NCBI GenBank assembly: GCA_014323785.1
Contig: JACONJ010000006.1
Location: forward strand, 1 to 39,012
DNA length: 39,012 nt
Source: Paracoccaceae bacterium
Lineage (GTDB): Bacteria > Pseudomonadota > Alphaproteobacteria > Rhodobacterales > Rhodobacteraceae
Direction: 5' to 3'
Of this stretch, positions 32,004 through 39,012 are shown piece by piece. Each line of letters starts with the position of its first letter. Position 1 is the stretch's first letter. A program made the position numbers and the translations under genes. The notes beneath the pieces were generated by a model. That model was not told where the DNA came from. It saw nothing but the letters and a program-made list of their open reading frames with translations, and did not search any database.

Positions 32004-32519
32004 ATGGCGGATCGTGGCGCGGCGGATGCGATGGCAAGCGGGGAAAGCCTGCTGTTCCTAACCGATGAACAGTTGCGGCGCGGGATTGAGGCGATGTTCT
32101 TCGCCTGTCGCGGGTTTACTGCGGATCCGGACCGCATTCTGCGGAATCACGCCTATGGCCGTGCCCATCATCGGGCGGTCCATTTCATCAACCGCGCACC
32201 GGGCACGACAGTGAACAATCTGCTTGACATTCTGGGTGTGACCAAACAATCATTGAACCGCGTTTTGCGCACATTGGTTGACGATGGGCTGGTCGAAAGC
32301 CACGTGGGTACCCGGGACAGGCGTGAACGGCATCTGTTCCTGACTGGTGCCGGCATGGCACTGGAACGCGAGCTATCGGACGCCCAGCGCAACCGCATGC
32401 GTGCGGCATATCGCAATGCGGGCCCCGAGGCCGTTGCCGGGTTCCGCACGGTTCTGGAGCAGATGATGGACTTGGACCTGCGCCGCCATTATCAGGCCGC
32501 GCCGGAGCAGACACCGTGA
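32004..32519 (+). CDS. petP: MarR family transcriptional regulator (PetP-like)
   Basis: This is a winged-helix DNA-binding protein of 171 residues. 'FINRAPGTTVNNLLDILG' and 'VTKQSLNRVLRTLVDDGLV' are the helix-turn-helix, and 'ESHVGTRDRRERHLFLT' the wing. Strong ribosome site AAGGGG. Its stop overlaps the next start (GTGA), coupling it to an OmpR-type response regulator; in Rhodobacter the petP-petR pair has exactly this make-up, and the symbol rests on that similarity and synteny. It begins a run of six genes in the same direction that ends with dxs, so it may control the whole operon. Confidence 0.85.
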   Translation: MADRGAADAMASGESLLFLTDEQLRRGIEAMFFACRGFTADPDRILRNHAYGRAHHRAVHFINRAPGTTVNNLLDILGVTKQSLNRVLRTLVDDGLVESHVGTRDRRERHLFLTGAGMALERELSDAQRNRMRAAYRNAGPEAVAGFRTVLEQMMDLDLRRHYQAAPEQTP

Positions 32520-33232
32520 ACAAGGCAGTCGCCCATCTTCTGATCGTCGATGATGATGAGCGTCTTCGCGGATTGTTGCAGACGTTCCTGATCCGCCATG
32601 GCTTCATGGCAACAGTCGCCCGCGACGCCGCCCATGCCCGCGGCCTGCTGGCGGGGATGGAATTTGATCTGATCCTCCTTGATGTGATGATGCCGGGGGA
32701 GGATGGCCTTGGTTTGACCGCCGCCTTGCGCGAAACACTCGGCACACCGATCCTGCTTTTGACCGCAAGGGGGGAGCCTGTGGATCGGATCAAAGGGCTG
32801 GAGGCCGGGGCTGATGACTATCTGCCAAAGCCTTTTGAACCGAAAGAGCTGCTGTTGCGGATCGCCGCGATCCTGCGCCGGGTACCACCCCCGACGCCAG
32901 ACCCGGAAGAGACGCCGAAGATTCTGCACCTGGGCGCGATCTGCTATGATCCGGAGCGCGGTAAGATGTGGCAAGGCCAGAAGAATGTGCGCCTGACGGC
33001 GACGGAATCGGCCCTGATGCGCATCTTCTCGGCCTCTCCCCACATAACAGTCAGTCGTGCGCGACTGGCTGGGGATTCGGGCCGGGACCGCAGCATCGGA
33101 ATCGGGCAGGCGCAGGAACGCGCTGTCGATGTGCAAATCACCCGACTCAGGCGCAAGATTGAAACTAACCCGAAAAAGCCGCGCTATCTGAAAACCGTAC
33201 GCGGTGCCGGTTACATGCTGGTGCCGGATTGA
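32516..33232 (+). CDS. petR: OmpR family response regulator (PetR-like)
   Basis: The receiver domain (residues 1-120) has acidic residues in 'LIVDDDE', the phosphorylation site aspartate 56 in 'LILLDVMMPGEDG', and lysine 105 in 'DDYLPKPFEPKELL'. The C-terminal winged helix has 'VDVQITRLRRKIETNPKKP' and ends 'YLKTVRGAGYMLVPD'. Start is GTG 32516, overlapping the preceding stop. The length is 238 residues. No histidine kinase gene is adjacent, and in the Rhodobacter PetR case the kinase is also not in the operon. The stop overlaps the start of the next gene by one base. Confidence 0.92.
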   Translation: MNKAVAHLLIVDDDERLRGLLQTFLIRHGFMATVARDAAHARGLLAGMEFDLILLDVMMPGEDGLGLTAALRETLGTPILLLTARGEPVDRIKGLEAGADDYLPKPFEPKELLLRIAAILRRVPPPTPDPEETPKILHLGAICYDPERGKMWQGQKNVRLTATESALMRIFSASPHITVSRARLAGDSGRDRSIGIGQAQERAVDVQITRLRRKIETNPKKPRYLKTVRGAGYMLVPD

Positions 33233-34167
33233 TGCCTACGCTTCTGGTGGAAAATCATGATGGCCTGTTGCATAAAATGCCCCTTGGCCACCCCGAACAG
33301 ATCGCCCGGCTTGAGGCCGTCTTTGCCGCCCTGTCGGCACCGGCGTTCGATGCTCTGGCACGGGTCGAGGCCCCGGAAGCAACCGAAGACGACCTGCTGC
33401 TGTGTCATCCGCCTGGACATATCGCCACAATCAGGGCTTCGATTCCGCAAAGCGGGCTGGCGGCAATCGATGCCGACACCTCGGTCTCTCCGGGCTCGTG
33501 GAATGCGGCCCTCAAGGGGGTGGGCGGCTGCCTTCATGCCGTTGATCAGGTGCTGTCTGATGCCGCGCGCAACGCTTTTGTTGCCACTCGCCCGCCCGGC
33601 CACCATGCCGAGGGAACACGGCCCATGGGGTTTTGCCTGTTCGGCAATATCGCCATCGCTGCGAAGCATGCGCTGAAGCGGCATGGGCTCAGCCGCGTCG
33701 CGGTGGTGGATTTCGACGTGCATCACGGCAACGGCACCCAGAACCTGCTTTGGGATGAGGCGCGTGTGCTGTTCATCTCAACCCACCAGATGCCGCTTTA
33801 TCCGGGCACCGGTGCCCCCGGCGAATGTGGGGCCGCCGGCACAATCCTGAACCTGCCGCTAAATCCTGGAACGGGCGAGGCAGAGATGCGGCAGGTCTAC
33901 GCAAGCCGGGTTCTGCCAGGGCTGGAATCCTTCGGCCCCGAACTTGTGCTGATCTCTGCCGGGTTTGACGCGCACCGTGCCGACCCGCTGGCCAGCCTGG
34001 CCTGGGAAACAGAGGATTTCGTCTGGATAACCCGGCAGCTTTGCGCACTGGCCAACAGGCATTGCCGGGGGCGTGTGGTCTCGGCCCTCGAAGGCGGGTA
34101 TGATTTGTCTGCGCTTGCGGCCTCGGTCGCAGCCCATGTGATGGTATTGATGGAACAAACCGGATGA
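33232..34167 (+). CDS. Histone deacetylase family amidohydrolase
   Basis: This zinc-dependent deacetylase, in bacteria often acting on acetylpolyamines or acetylated proteins, has 311 residues. 'TRPPGHHAEGTRPMGFCLFG' holds the active-site histidine pair, 'VAVVDFDVHHGNGTQNL' the metal-binding Asp and His, 'LISAGFDAHRADPL' the second Asp, and 'SALEGGYDLSAL' the terminal GGY with the transition-state tyrosine. All catalytic residues I expect are present. ATG 33232 overlaps the response regulator stop (TGATG); the TTG one codon before is not needed. The end overlaps xseB by four bases. The link to isoprenoid genes is conserved in relatives but has no obvious metabolic reason. Confidence 0.93.
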   Translation: MPTLLVENHDGLLHKMPLGHPEQIARLEAVFAALSAPAFDALARVEAPEATEDDLLLCHPPGHIATIRASIPQSGLAAIDADTSVSPGSWNAALKGVGGCLHAVDQVLSDAARNAFVATRPPGHHAEGTRPMGFCLFGNIAIAAKHALKRHGLSRVAVVDFDVHHGNGTQNLLWDEARVLFISTHQMPLYPGTGAPGECGAAGTILNLPLNPGTGEAEMRQVYASRVLPGLESFGPELVLISAGFDAHRADPLASLAWETEDFVWITRQLCALANRHCRGRVVSALEGGYDLSALAASVAAHVMVLMEQTG

Positions 34168-34409
34168 CCGAAGAACAGCCAGTTGATCAGATGACCTATG
34201 AACAGGCAATCCACGAACTCGAATCTGTTGTGGCCGCCCTCGACAAGGGCGATGTGCCTTTGGAACAGTCCATCGCCCTTTATGAACGCGGCGCGGCACT
34301 TAAGGCGCACTGTGAGGCCAAGCTCAAAGAGGCTGAAGAGAAGGTCGCACAGATCACGCTGGATGCCGATGGACAGCCCACCGGAACCACACAGGTTGAT
34401 GGTCTTTGA
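34164..34409 (+). CDS. xseB: Exodeoxyribonuclease VII small subunit
   Basis: XseB is the small subunit of exonuclease VII, several copies of which bind the large XseA subunit and control its single-strand nuclease. The 81-residue protein has the family pattern 'MTYEQAIHELESVVAALDKG' and 'DVPLEQSIALYERGAALKAH', then 'CEAKLKEAEEKVAQI', a helical hairpin. It overlaps the upstream gene (ATGA) and directly touches ispA, the common xseB-ispA-dxs order of many proteobacteria. Confidence 0.96.
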   Translation: MTEEQPVDQMTYEQAIHELESVVAALDKGDVPLEQSIALYERGAALKAHCEAKLKEAEEKVAQITLDADGQPTGTTQVDGL

Positions 34410-35276
34410 GTGTTTCAGACGGCGTTAGAAACGGCACAAAATGCCATTGGCCGGTTCCTTCAGACCGAGTTTGCGGGCCTGACGCCGGGGTGCGTGGCCG
34501 ATGGCATGCGCTATGCCGTCGATGGCGGAAAGCGGTTGCGCGGATTCCTGGCCCTGGAAAGCGCACGGGTTTACAATGTGCCCCAGGGGCAGGCACTGTT
34601 CGCAGCGGGCGCGGTGGAATGCATACACGCCTACAGCCTTGTGCATGATGATCTGCCCTGTATGGATGATGATGATTTGCGCCGCGGGCGACCGACGGTG
34701 CACCTGAAATGGGATGAGGCAACGGCCATCCTGGTTGGCGATGCGCTCCAGTCTTTCGCTTTTGAGCTTTTGTCACGGGATGGCGCGGGCGATGCAAAGC
34801 AGAGGATCACCCTGATATCTGCGCTTGCCAAAGCCTCGGGCGCAGAGGGGATGGTTCTGGGGCAGGCCCGGGATATCGTGGCGACGACCACCAGAGCCCC
34901 CCTGGGTCTGGAAGAGGTTACGGCCCTGCAATCCGGCAAGACCGGTGCCCTGATCACGTGGTCCGCCCAGGCCGGGGCCATCCTCGGGCGTGCCGACGCT
35001 GCCCCCCTGCAGCGTTACGCGCAGGCCGTTGGCCTTGCTTTCCAGATTGCCGATGACATCCTGGACGTGGAAGGGAACGCAGCGACCGCCGGGAAGCGGT
35101 TGCAGAAGGACGCGGGCGCGAAGAAGGCAACGTTTGTCTCGCTTCTGGGGCTGAAGGGGGCCAAAGCCCGCGCAGCAGACCTGGTGGCCCAGGCAGAGGC
35201 GGCACTGACCCCTCTTGGTGACGCGGCAGAGACACTCAGGACACTCGCCTGCTATATGGTTGACCGCGACAGGTAA
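34410..35276 (+). CDS. ispA: Farnesyl/geranyl diphosphate synthase (polyprenyl synthetase)
   Basis: This enzyme condenses isopentenyl diphosphate with dimethylallyl or geranyl diphosphate, giving farnesyl diphosphate for quinones, undecaprenol and possibly carotenoids. '[13 protein letters not shown]' binds the phosphate. '[19 protein letters not shown]' (residues 78-96) is the first Asp-rich motif with the two-residue insert typical of bacterial FPP synthases, and '[13 protein letters not shown]' is the second. Start is GTG 34410, immediately after the xseB stop; ATG alternatives would cut the conserved N-terminus. 288 residues. The dxs gene follows after 25 bases. Confidence 0.94.
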   Translation: MFQTALETAQNAIGRFLQTEFAGLTPGCVADGMRYAVDGGKRLRGFLALESARVYNVPQGQALFAAGAVECIHAYSLVHDDLPCMDDDDLRRGRPTVHLKWDEATAILVGDALQSFAFELLSRDGAGDAKQRITLISALAKASGAEGMVLGQARDIVATTTRAPLGLEEVTALQSGKTGALITWSAQAGAILGRADAAPLQRYAQAVGLAFQIADDILDVEGNAATAGKRLQKDAGAKKATFVSLLGLKGAKARAADLVAQAEAALTPLGDAAETLRTLACYMVDRDR

Positions 35277-35301
35277 GACCGGAAAGGGAGGCCAGCAGAA
35301 G

Positions 35302-37230
35302 ATGACCAGCCAGAAGACCCGGACCCCGCTTCTGGACCGGGTGAACAGCCCCGCAGATCTGAAAGGATTGTCCAGCGTTGAGCTGCGCCGCCTGGCCGAT
35401 GAGCTGCGCAAAGACACCATCGCCATGGTCAGCCGGACCGGTGGCCATCTGGGTGCGGGGCTGGGCGTGGTGGAACTGACCGTGGCCCTGCACGCGGTGT
35501 TTGACACGCCGCGCGACCGGCTGATCTGGGATGTCGGCCACCAATGCTACCCGCATAAAATCCTGACCGGGCGGCGGGACCGTATGCCGACCCTGCGCCA
35601 GAGGGACGGACTCAGCGGGTTCACCAAACGCGCCGAAAGCCCCTATGACCCGTTTGGCGCGGCGCATTCGTCCACAAGCATCTCCGCCGCCCTCGGCTTT
35701 GCCGTCGCGCGTGATCTGGGCGGTGCGCCCGAACATGGGCTTGGCGATGCCATCGCGGTGATCGGGGACGGTGCACTCTCGGCCGGGATGGCCTATGAGG
35801 CGATGAACAACGCGGGCCATCTGGGCAAGCGGCTGATCGTCGTGCTGAACGATAACGAGATGAGCATCGCGCCGCCGACAGGGGCGATGTCCTCTTATCT
35901 CTCGCGGCTTTATACAGGCACCCCGTTTCAAGAGTTGAAAGCCGCCGCGAAAGGCGCGGTGTCGCTGCTGCCCGAACCGTTGCAAGAGGGCGCACGGCGC
36001 GCCAAGGAACTCTTGAAATCCGCTACAGTCGGCGGGACATTGTTTGAAGAGCTTGGTTTTTCCTATGTCGGCCCGATTGATGGGCATGACATGGAACAGC
36101 TTCTGGCCGTCTTGCGCACCGTCAGGACGCGCGCTGACGGCCCGGTCCTGATTCATGCGATCACCCGGAAAGGCAAAGGGTATCACCATGCCGAGGGACG
36201 ACCGGACAGGGGCCATGCCACCGCGAAATTCGACGTGGCGACAGGTGAACAGAAAAAGGCACCATCAAACGCGCCGCCCTACACCAGGGTCTTCGCCCAA
36301 AGCCTGATCCAGGCGGCCGAGGGTGATCCCCTGATCACCGCGGTGACGGCGGCAATGCCCGATGGCACCGGGCTCAACCTGTTCGCCCGGCGTTTTCCGA
36401 CGCGCTGCTTTGATGTGGGAATCGCCGAGCAGCACGCAGTCACATTCTGCGCGGGCATGGCCGCGGGCGGGCTCAAGCCATTCTGCGCGGTTTATTCCAC
36501 CTTTCTGCAGCGCGGCTATGACCAGGTGGTACACGATGTGGCGATCCAGCACCTTCCGGTCCGTTTTGCCATCGACCGGGCCGGGCTGGTCGGGGCCGAT
36601 GGGGCCACCCATGCAGGCAGTTTCGACATCGCCTGTCTGGCCAACCTGCCGGGCTTTGTGGTGATGGCCGCCGCGGATGAAGCGGAACTGGTGCATATGG
36701 TTGCCACGGCGCACGCCATTGACGACCGGCCATCGGCCTTTCGCTTTCCACGCGGGGAAGGCGTGGGCGTGGAGATGCCCGAGCGTGGGGAGATCCTGGA
36801 GATCGGCAAGGGACGGCTGATGGCCCAGGGGGACCGCGTTGCGATCCTGTCGTTCGGGACGCGCCTGCAAGAGGTGATGGAGGCCGCCGCGGCCCTGCGG
36901 GCTAGGGGCCTTATGCCCACCATCGCCGATGCACGCTTTGCCAAACCCCTGGATGAGGCGATGATCATGCGCCTGGCCCGAAATCACGAGGCATTGATTA
37001 CCATCGAAGAGGGCGCGGTGGGCGGCTTTGGTTCCCATGTCGCGCAGTTTCTGGCCCAGGCGGGTGTGTTTGACACTGGCCTCAAGTTTCGCTCTATGGT
37101 GCTGCCCGATGTCTTCATTGAACAGGCCAGCCCAAAGGATATGTATGCTGTCGCCGGCATGAATGCGGCGGATATTGAGGCAAAGGTGCTTGAAGTGCTC
37201 GGGGTAGAGGTCATTGGAAGAAGGGCCTAA
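35302..37230 (+). CDS. dxs: 1-deoxy-D-xylulose-5-phosphate synthase
   Basis: DXS joins pyruvate and glyceraldehyde 3-phosphate with thiamine diphosphate, the first step of the MEP isoprenoid pathway. The 642 residues show '[19 protein letters not shown]', '[13 protein letters not shown]', the thiamine-binding '[19 protein letters not shown]' ending at 'LNDNEMSI', 'GHD' at the domain join, '[15 protein letters not shown]' and '[15 protein letters not shown]'. I chose ATG 35302, preceded by GGGAGG, giving the usual start. The longer frame to 35215 overlaps ispA. The gene closes the operon and is followed by a GC-rich hairpin. Confidence 0.97.
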   Translation: MTSQKTRTPLLDRVNSPADLKGLSSVELRRLADELRKDTIAMVSRTGGHLGAGLGVVELTVALHAVFDTPRDRLIWDVGHQCYPHKILTGRRDRMPTLRQRDGLSGFTKRAESPYDPFGAAHSSTSISAALGFAVARDLGGAPEHGLGDAIAVIGDGALSAGMAYEAMNNAGHLGKRLIVVLNDNEMSIAPPTGAMSSYLSRLYTGTPFQELKAAAKGAVSLLPEPLQEGARRAKELLKSATVGGTLFEELGFSYVGPIDGHDMEQLLAVLRTVRTRADGPVLIHAITRKGKGYHHAEGRPDRGHATAKFDVATGEQKKAPSNAPPYTRVFAQSLIQAAEGDPLITAVTAAMPDGTGLNLFARRFPTRCFDVGIAEQHAVTFCAGMAAGGLKPFCAVYSTFLQRGYDQVVHDVAIQHLPVRFAIDRAGLVGADGATHAGSFDIACLANLPGFVVMAAADEAELVHMVATAHAIDDRPSAFRFPRGEGVGVEMPERGEILEIGKGRLMAQGDRVAILSFGTRLQEVMEAAAALRARGLMPTIADARFAKPLDEAMIMRLARNHEALITIEEGAVGGFGSHVAQFLAQAGVFDTGLKFRSMVLPDVFIEQASPKDMYAVAGMNAADIEAKVLEVLGVEVIGRRA

Positions 37231-37238
37231 AGGCGAAA

Positions 37239-37268
37239 CCCCGCGAGGGCCTTGCGGCTGTCGCGGGG
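37239..37268. terminator. Hairpin downstream of dxs
   Basis: CCCCGCGA at 37239-37246 pairs with TCGCGGGG at 37261-37268 across a 14-base loop, eight bases after the dxs stop. Reading rightwards there is no T-run; reading the other strand, the stem is followed by TTTCGCCTTT. It probably ends the dxs operon, perhaps with Rho. Confidence 0.6.
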
Positions 37269-37353
37269 CTCTGAACGAATTGAGGGCTTAGAGTTACCCC
37301 CGACAGAATCAGTTTTGCCATGAAATTTCCATTCGTCAAGTTAAATTGATCTC

Positions 37354-37992
37354 ATGTCATCCACGGTTATCAGCCTCATCTCTCATGAGCGACTGAATAC
37401 ATATCTAAAAGCAAGCGGCTTTGACATGGATCGCGCCTTGCGTCTTTATGCCTGGAACATGCGTATCTCTGCGTCATTCTTTCCGCTTCTCTGTTGTATC
37501 GAGGTCTGCCTTCGGAACCGCATCGCACCCCGGCTGGTTGATCGATTCGGACAGGGGTGGTGGAATAACGAAGAATTACACACGATCATGGGTGGAAAAG
37601 GGAAAGGCACCGTTCTTCGCACCGCGAAATCGATCAATGAACGTGGCACGCAACGCGGGACGACGCCGACATCGGGCCGCATGACCGCGGAGCTGAATTT
37701 TGGCTTTTGGGTGGGAATGCTTCTTCCAAAGTACGAAACGGAATTATGGGATGACCTTCAAACATGGTTTCCCGACCTGCCGCAAGATCAAAATCTGTCC
37801 AGCCTGCAGCAGTACGCCGCAGAAATCAGGGATTTGCGCAATCGTATTTCCCATCACGAGCCAATTTTCAAACGAGATCTCACCCTGGACTATGCACGAC
37901 AGCTGCAATTTTTGACCTGGACAGGCCCCCAAAAAGCGGCTTGGATCAGACCACAACTTGAAACCATGAAGATATTACGGCAGCGGCCCTGA
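37354..37992 (+). CDS. Abi-like (Abi_2) HEPN protein, putative abortive infection factor
   Basis: The 212-residue protein resembles AbiD/AbiF-type phage-resistance proteins. 'LRLYAWNMRISASFFPLLCC' and 'IEVCLRNRIAP' form the N-terminal helices typical of the family, and 'EIRDLRNRISHHEPIF' holds the R-x4-H HEPN motif (Arg162, His167). Such proteins are thought to cut RNA during infection. The gene is less GC-rich than dxs in front of it and has no partner gene; the next gene is convergent, four bases away. It could act as a single-gene defence or a solitary toxin. Confidence 0.85.
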   Translation: MSSTVISLISHERLNTYLKASGFDMDRALRLYAWNMRISASFFPLLCCIEVCLRNRIAPRLVDRFGQGWWNNEELHTIMGGKGKGTVLRTAKSINERGTQRGTTPTSGRMTAELNFGFWVGMLLPKYETELWDDLQTWFPDLPQDQNLSSLQQYAAEIRDLRNRISHHEPIFKRDLTLDYARQLQFLTWTGPQKAAWIRPQLETMKILRQRP

Positions 37993-37995
37993 CAC

Positions 37996-38814
37996 TCACC
38001 CGCGCGCTTTCAAGTGCTTCTCAATCGCTTCCAGCCGCTTCATAACCTCATCGCGATAGGCATCGGTGGCGGCGGTCGATTCCTCGGCATGGGCATCCTG
38101 CATTGAGTTCACGATCAGACCGACCAGCAGGTTCACCACCGCGAAAGTCGTTATCATGATAAAGGGGACAAAGAAGGCCCAAGCGTAGGGATAAACCTCT
38201 AGCACCGGGCGGACGATCCCCATGGACCAGCTTTCCAGCGTCATGATTTGGAACAGCGAATAAAGCGACCGGCCAAGCGTGCCGAACCACGCAATGAACT
38301 CTGCGTGCCGTTGTTCCGTGCAGGCGGCAACCGCCAGTTGCAGGCAGCCATTGCCGAACAGGTTCGTCGCCATCACGGCACCGATGTAAAAGATGATGCC
38401 CATCAACAGAAAAACCGATCCCATGCCGGGCAGTGCGGTGATAAACCCCTCTACCACCCGGCGCAGGCGGGGCGCAGCGGTGGTAATGCGCAGGATCCGC
38501 AGGATGCGCAGTGCCCGCAGGACCGAGAATCCCTGGCCCGCGGGAACCAGCGCGATGCCGACGATCACAAAGTCAAACAGGTTCCAGCTGTCGCGGAAAA
38601 AGGCAAGGCGATGGGCGAACACCTTGAGCACGATTTCGATCACGAAAATACCCAGGCAGATGCGATCCAGCACCACAATCACCAGCCCCGCCGCCGCCAT
38701 CAGCAGGTCAGAGGTTTTTACGCCCAAAAGAAACGCATTGAAGATGATGACAGCCATGATGCCATTGCGAAACTGCGGCAAATCCAGCCACGCGGCCACG
38801 TGCTTTCGTGTCAT
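37996..38814 (-). CDS. Voltage-gated sodium channel (NaChBac family)
   Basis: This is a one-domain six-helix cation channel, active as a tetramer in the inner membrane. The S4 voltage sensor 'FSVLRALRILRILRI' has arginines every third residue (100, 103, 106, 109), the pore contains the sodium filter 'TLESWSM' at 192-198, and S6 is 'FVPFIMITTFAVVNLLVGLI'. A C-terminal coiled coil of about 30 residues ends 'VMKRLEAIEKHLKARG', as in NaChBac. I chose ATG 38814 because AAGGGG stands before it; the frame extends to 38913 but only as an unlikely leader. Between S5 and the pore helix there is a longer turret than I expect, with two cysteines (157 and 165). Length is 272. Confidence 0.94.
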   Translation of the reverse strand: MTRKHVAAWLDLPQFRNGIMAVIIFNAFLLGVKTSDLLMAAAGLVIVVLDRICLGIFVIEIVLKVFAHRLAFFRDSWNLFDFVIVGIALVPAGQGFSVLRALRILRILRITTAAPRLRRVVEGFITALPGMGSVFLLMGIIFYIGAVMATNLFGNGCLQLAVAACTEQRHAEFIAWFGTLGRSLYSLFQIMTLESWSMGIVRPVLEVYPYAWAFFVPFIMITTFAVVNLLVGLIVNSMQDAHAEESTAATDAYRDEVMKRLEAIEKHLKARG

Positions 38815-39012
38815 ATCTGCCCCTTCACCAGCCAAACCCTGATATGGGGCAGGTACAGACTGGTGGCAAGCTCTACATGGCGGCGTTTTGCGCACCCGAA
38901 TCAACCGCAACACGGGTATCGCAGTGAACGCGGGTTCCTGGCGTTACTGCGCAACCTTCCCGTTCGGGCCCTTCCTGCGCCCGTTTTGCAGGTGGCAAAA
39001 GGCCACCCTGTG
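38815..39012. other. Right edge of the window, no gene seen
   Basis: The first bases contain the ribosome site and presumably the promoter of the sodium channel gene on the minus strand. I see no supported coding frame in the rest. A CTTCCCG..CGGG-type GC-rich stretch near 38956-38985 might be a fragment of structure, but is too short to interpret. Confidence 0.35.

Noticed and set aside
1-39012. CRISPR arrays, insertion sequence ends, prophage or integron structure
   Set aside because: I saw no spaced repeat series, no transposase or integrase frame and no terminal inverted repeats, including around the R-M region.

Overview
The window looks like chromosomal DNA of an alphaproteobacterium of the Roseobacter/Rhodobacteraceae type. 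The sequence is GC-rich and densely packed, with many stop-start overlaps. It carries several gene orders and families that I associate with that group: birA-coaX-rnj, a DUF2794 gene, ilvE next to a PetP/PetR-like regulator pair, and histone-deacetylase-like protein-xseB-ispA-dxs. TRAP and MFS transporters are also common there. The assignment comes from gene content and synteny recall, not from a search.

Layout. 1-240: tail of an RTX-type calcium-binding protein. 600-3832: tight birA-coaX-rnj operon. 3960-6605: a restriction-modification (R-M) region. A GC-rich gamma-class adenine methyltransferase (MTase) is followed by what looks like a broken restriction gene. That gene is interrupted by an AT-rich second MTase/nuclease pair, and a GC-rich helix-turn-helix gene tail lies on the far side. 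6711-8186: DEAD-box RNA helicase. 8400-9510: two genes on the minus strand, each broken by one in-frame stop (a NucS-like nuclease and a small membrane protein). 9672-11279: prfC. 11421-12846: MTase-HNH fusion split by a 22-bp tandem duplication, with an AT-rich centre. 13005-16178: iron-type ABC permease facing its likely binding protein; no ATPase gene is visible. 16378-18687: MFS transporter and asd.

18867-23797 holds a complete route from urate to glyoxylate plus urea: puuD and uraH on the minus strand, then a puuE-uraD fusion, alc and allA on the plus strand. A complete TRAP transporter (23872-27174) follows in the same direction and may import a substrate for this pathway. 27474-30081: leucyl aminopeptidase, NlpC/P60 hydrolase and a DUF2794 protein. 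30224-30981: a two-gene unit made of an unrecognised 90-residue protein and a HEPN protein. 30978-31847: ilvE. 32004-37230: six nearly fused genes (MarR regulator, OmpR-type response regulator, histone-deacetylase-like enzyme, xseB, ispA, dxs) that supply isoprenoid precursors. 37354-38814: an Abi-like HEPN protein and a bacterial voltage-gated sodium channel.

The most distinctive theme is scattered, partly decayed or switchable DNA/RNA defence genes embedded in ordinary housekeeping DNA: three MTases, two restriction-enzyme candidates, a broken NucS-like nuclease and two HEPN proteins. The strongest direct observations are the exact 22-bp duplication that breaks the MTase-HNH gene, the in-frame stop codons at 8997 and 9448, and the apparent insertion of one R-M system into another.
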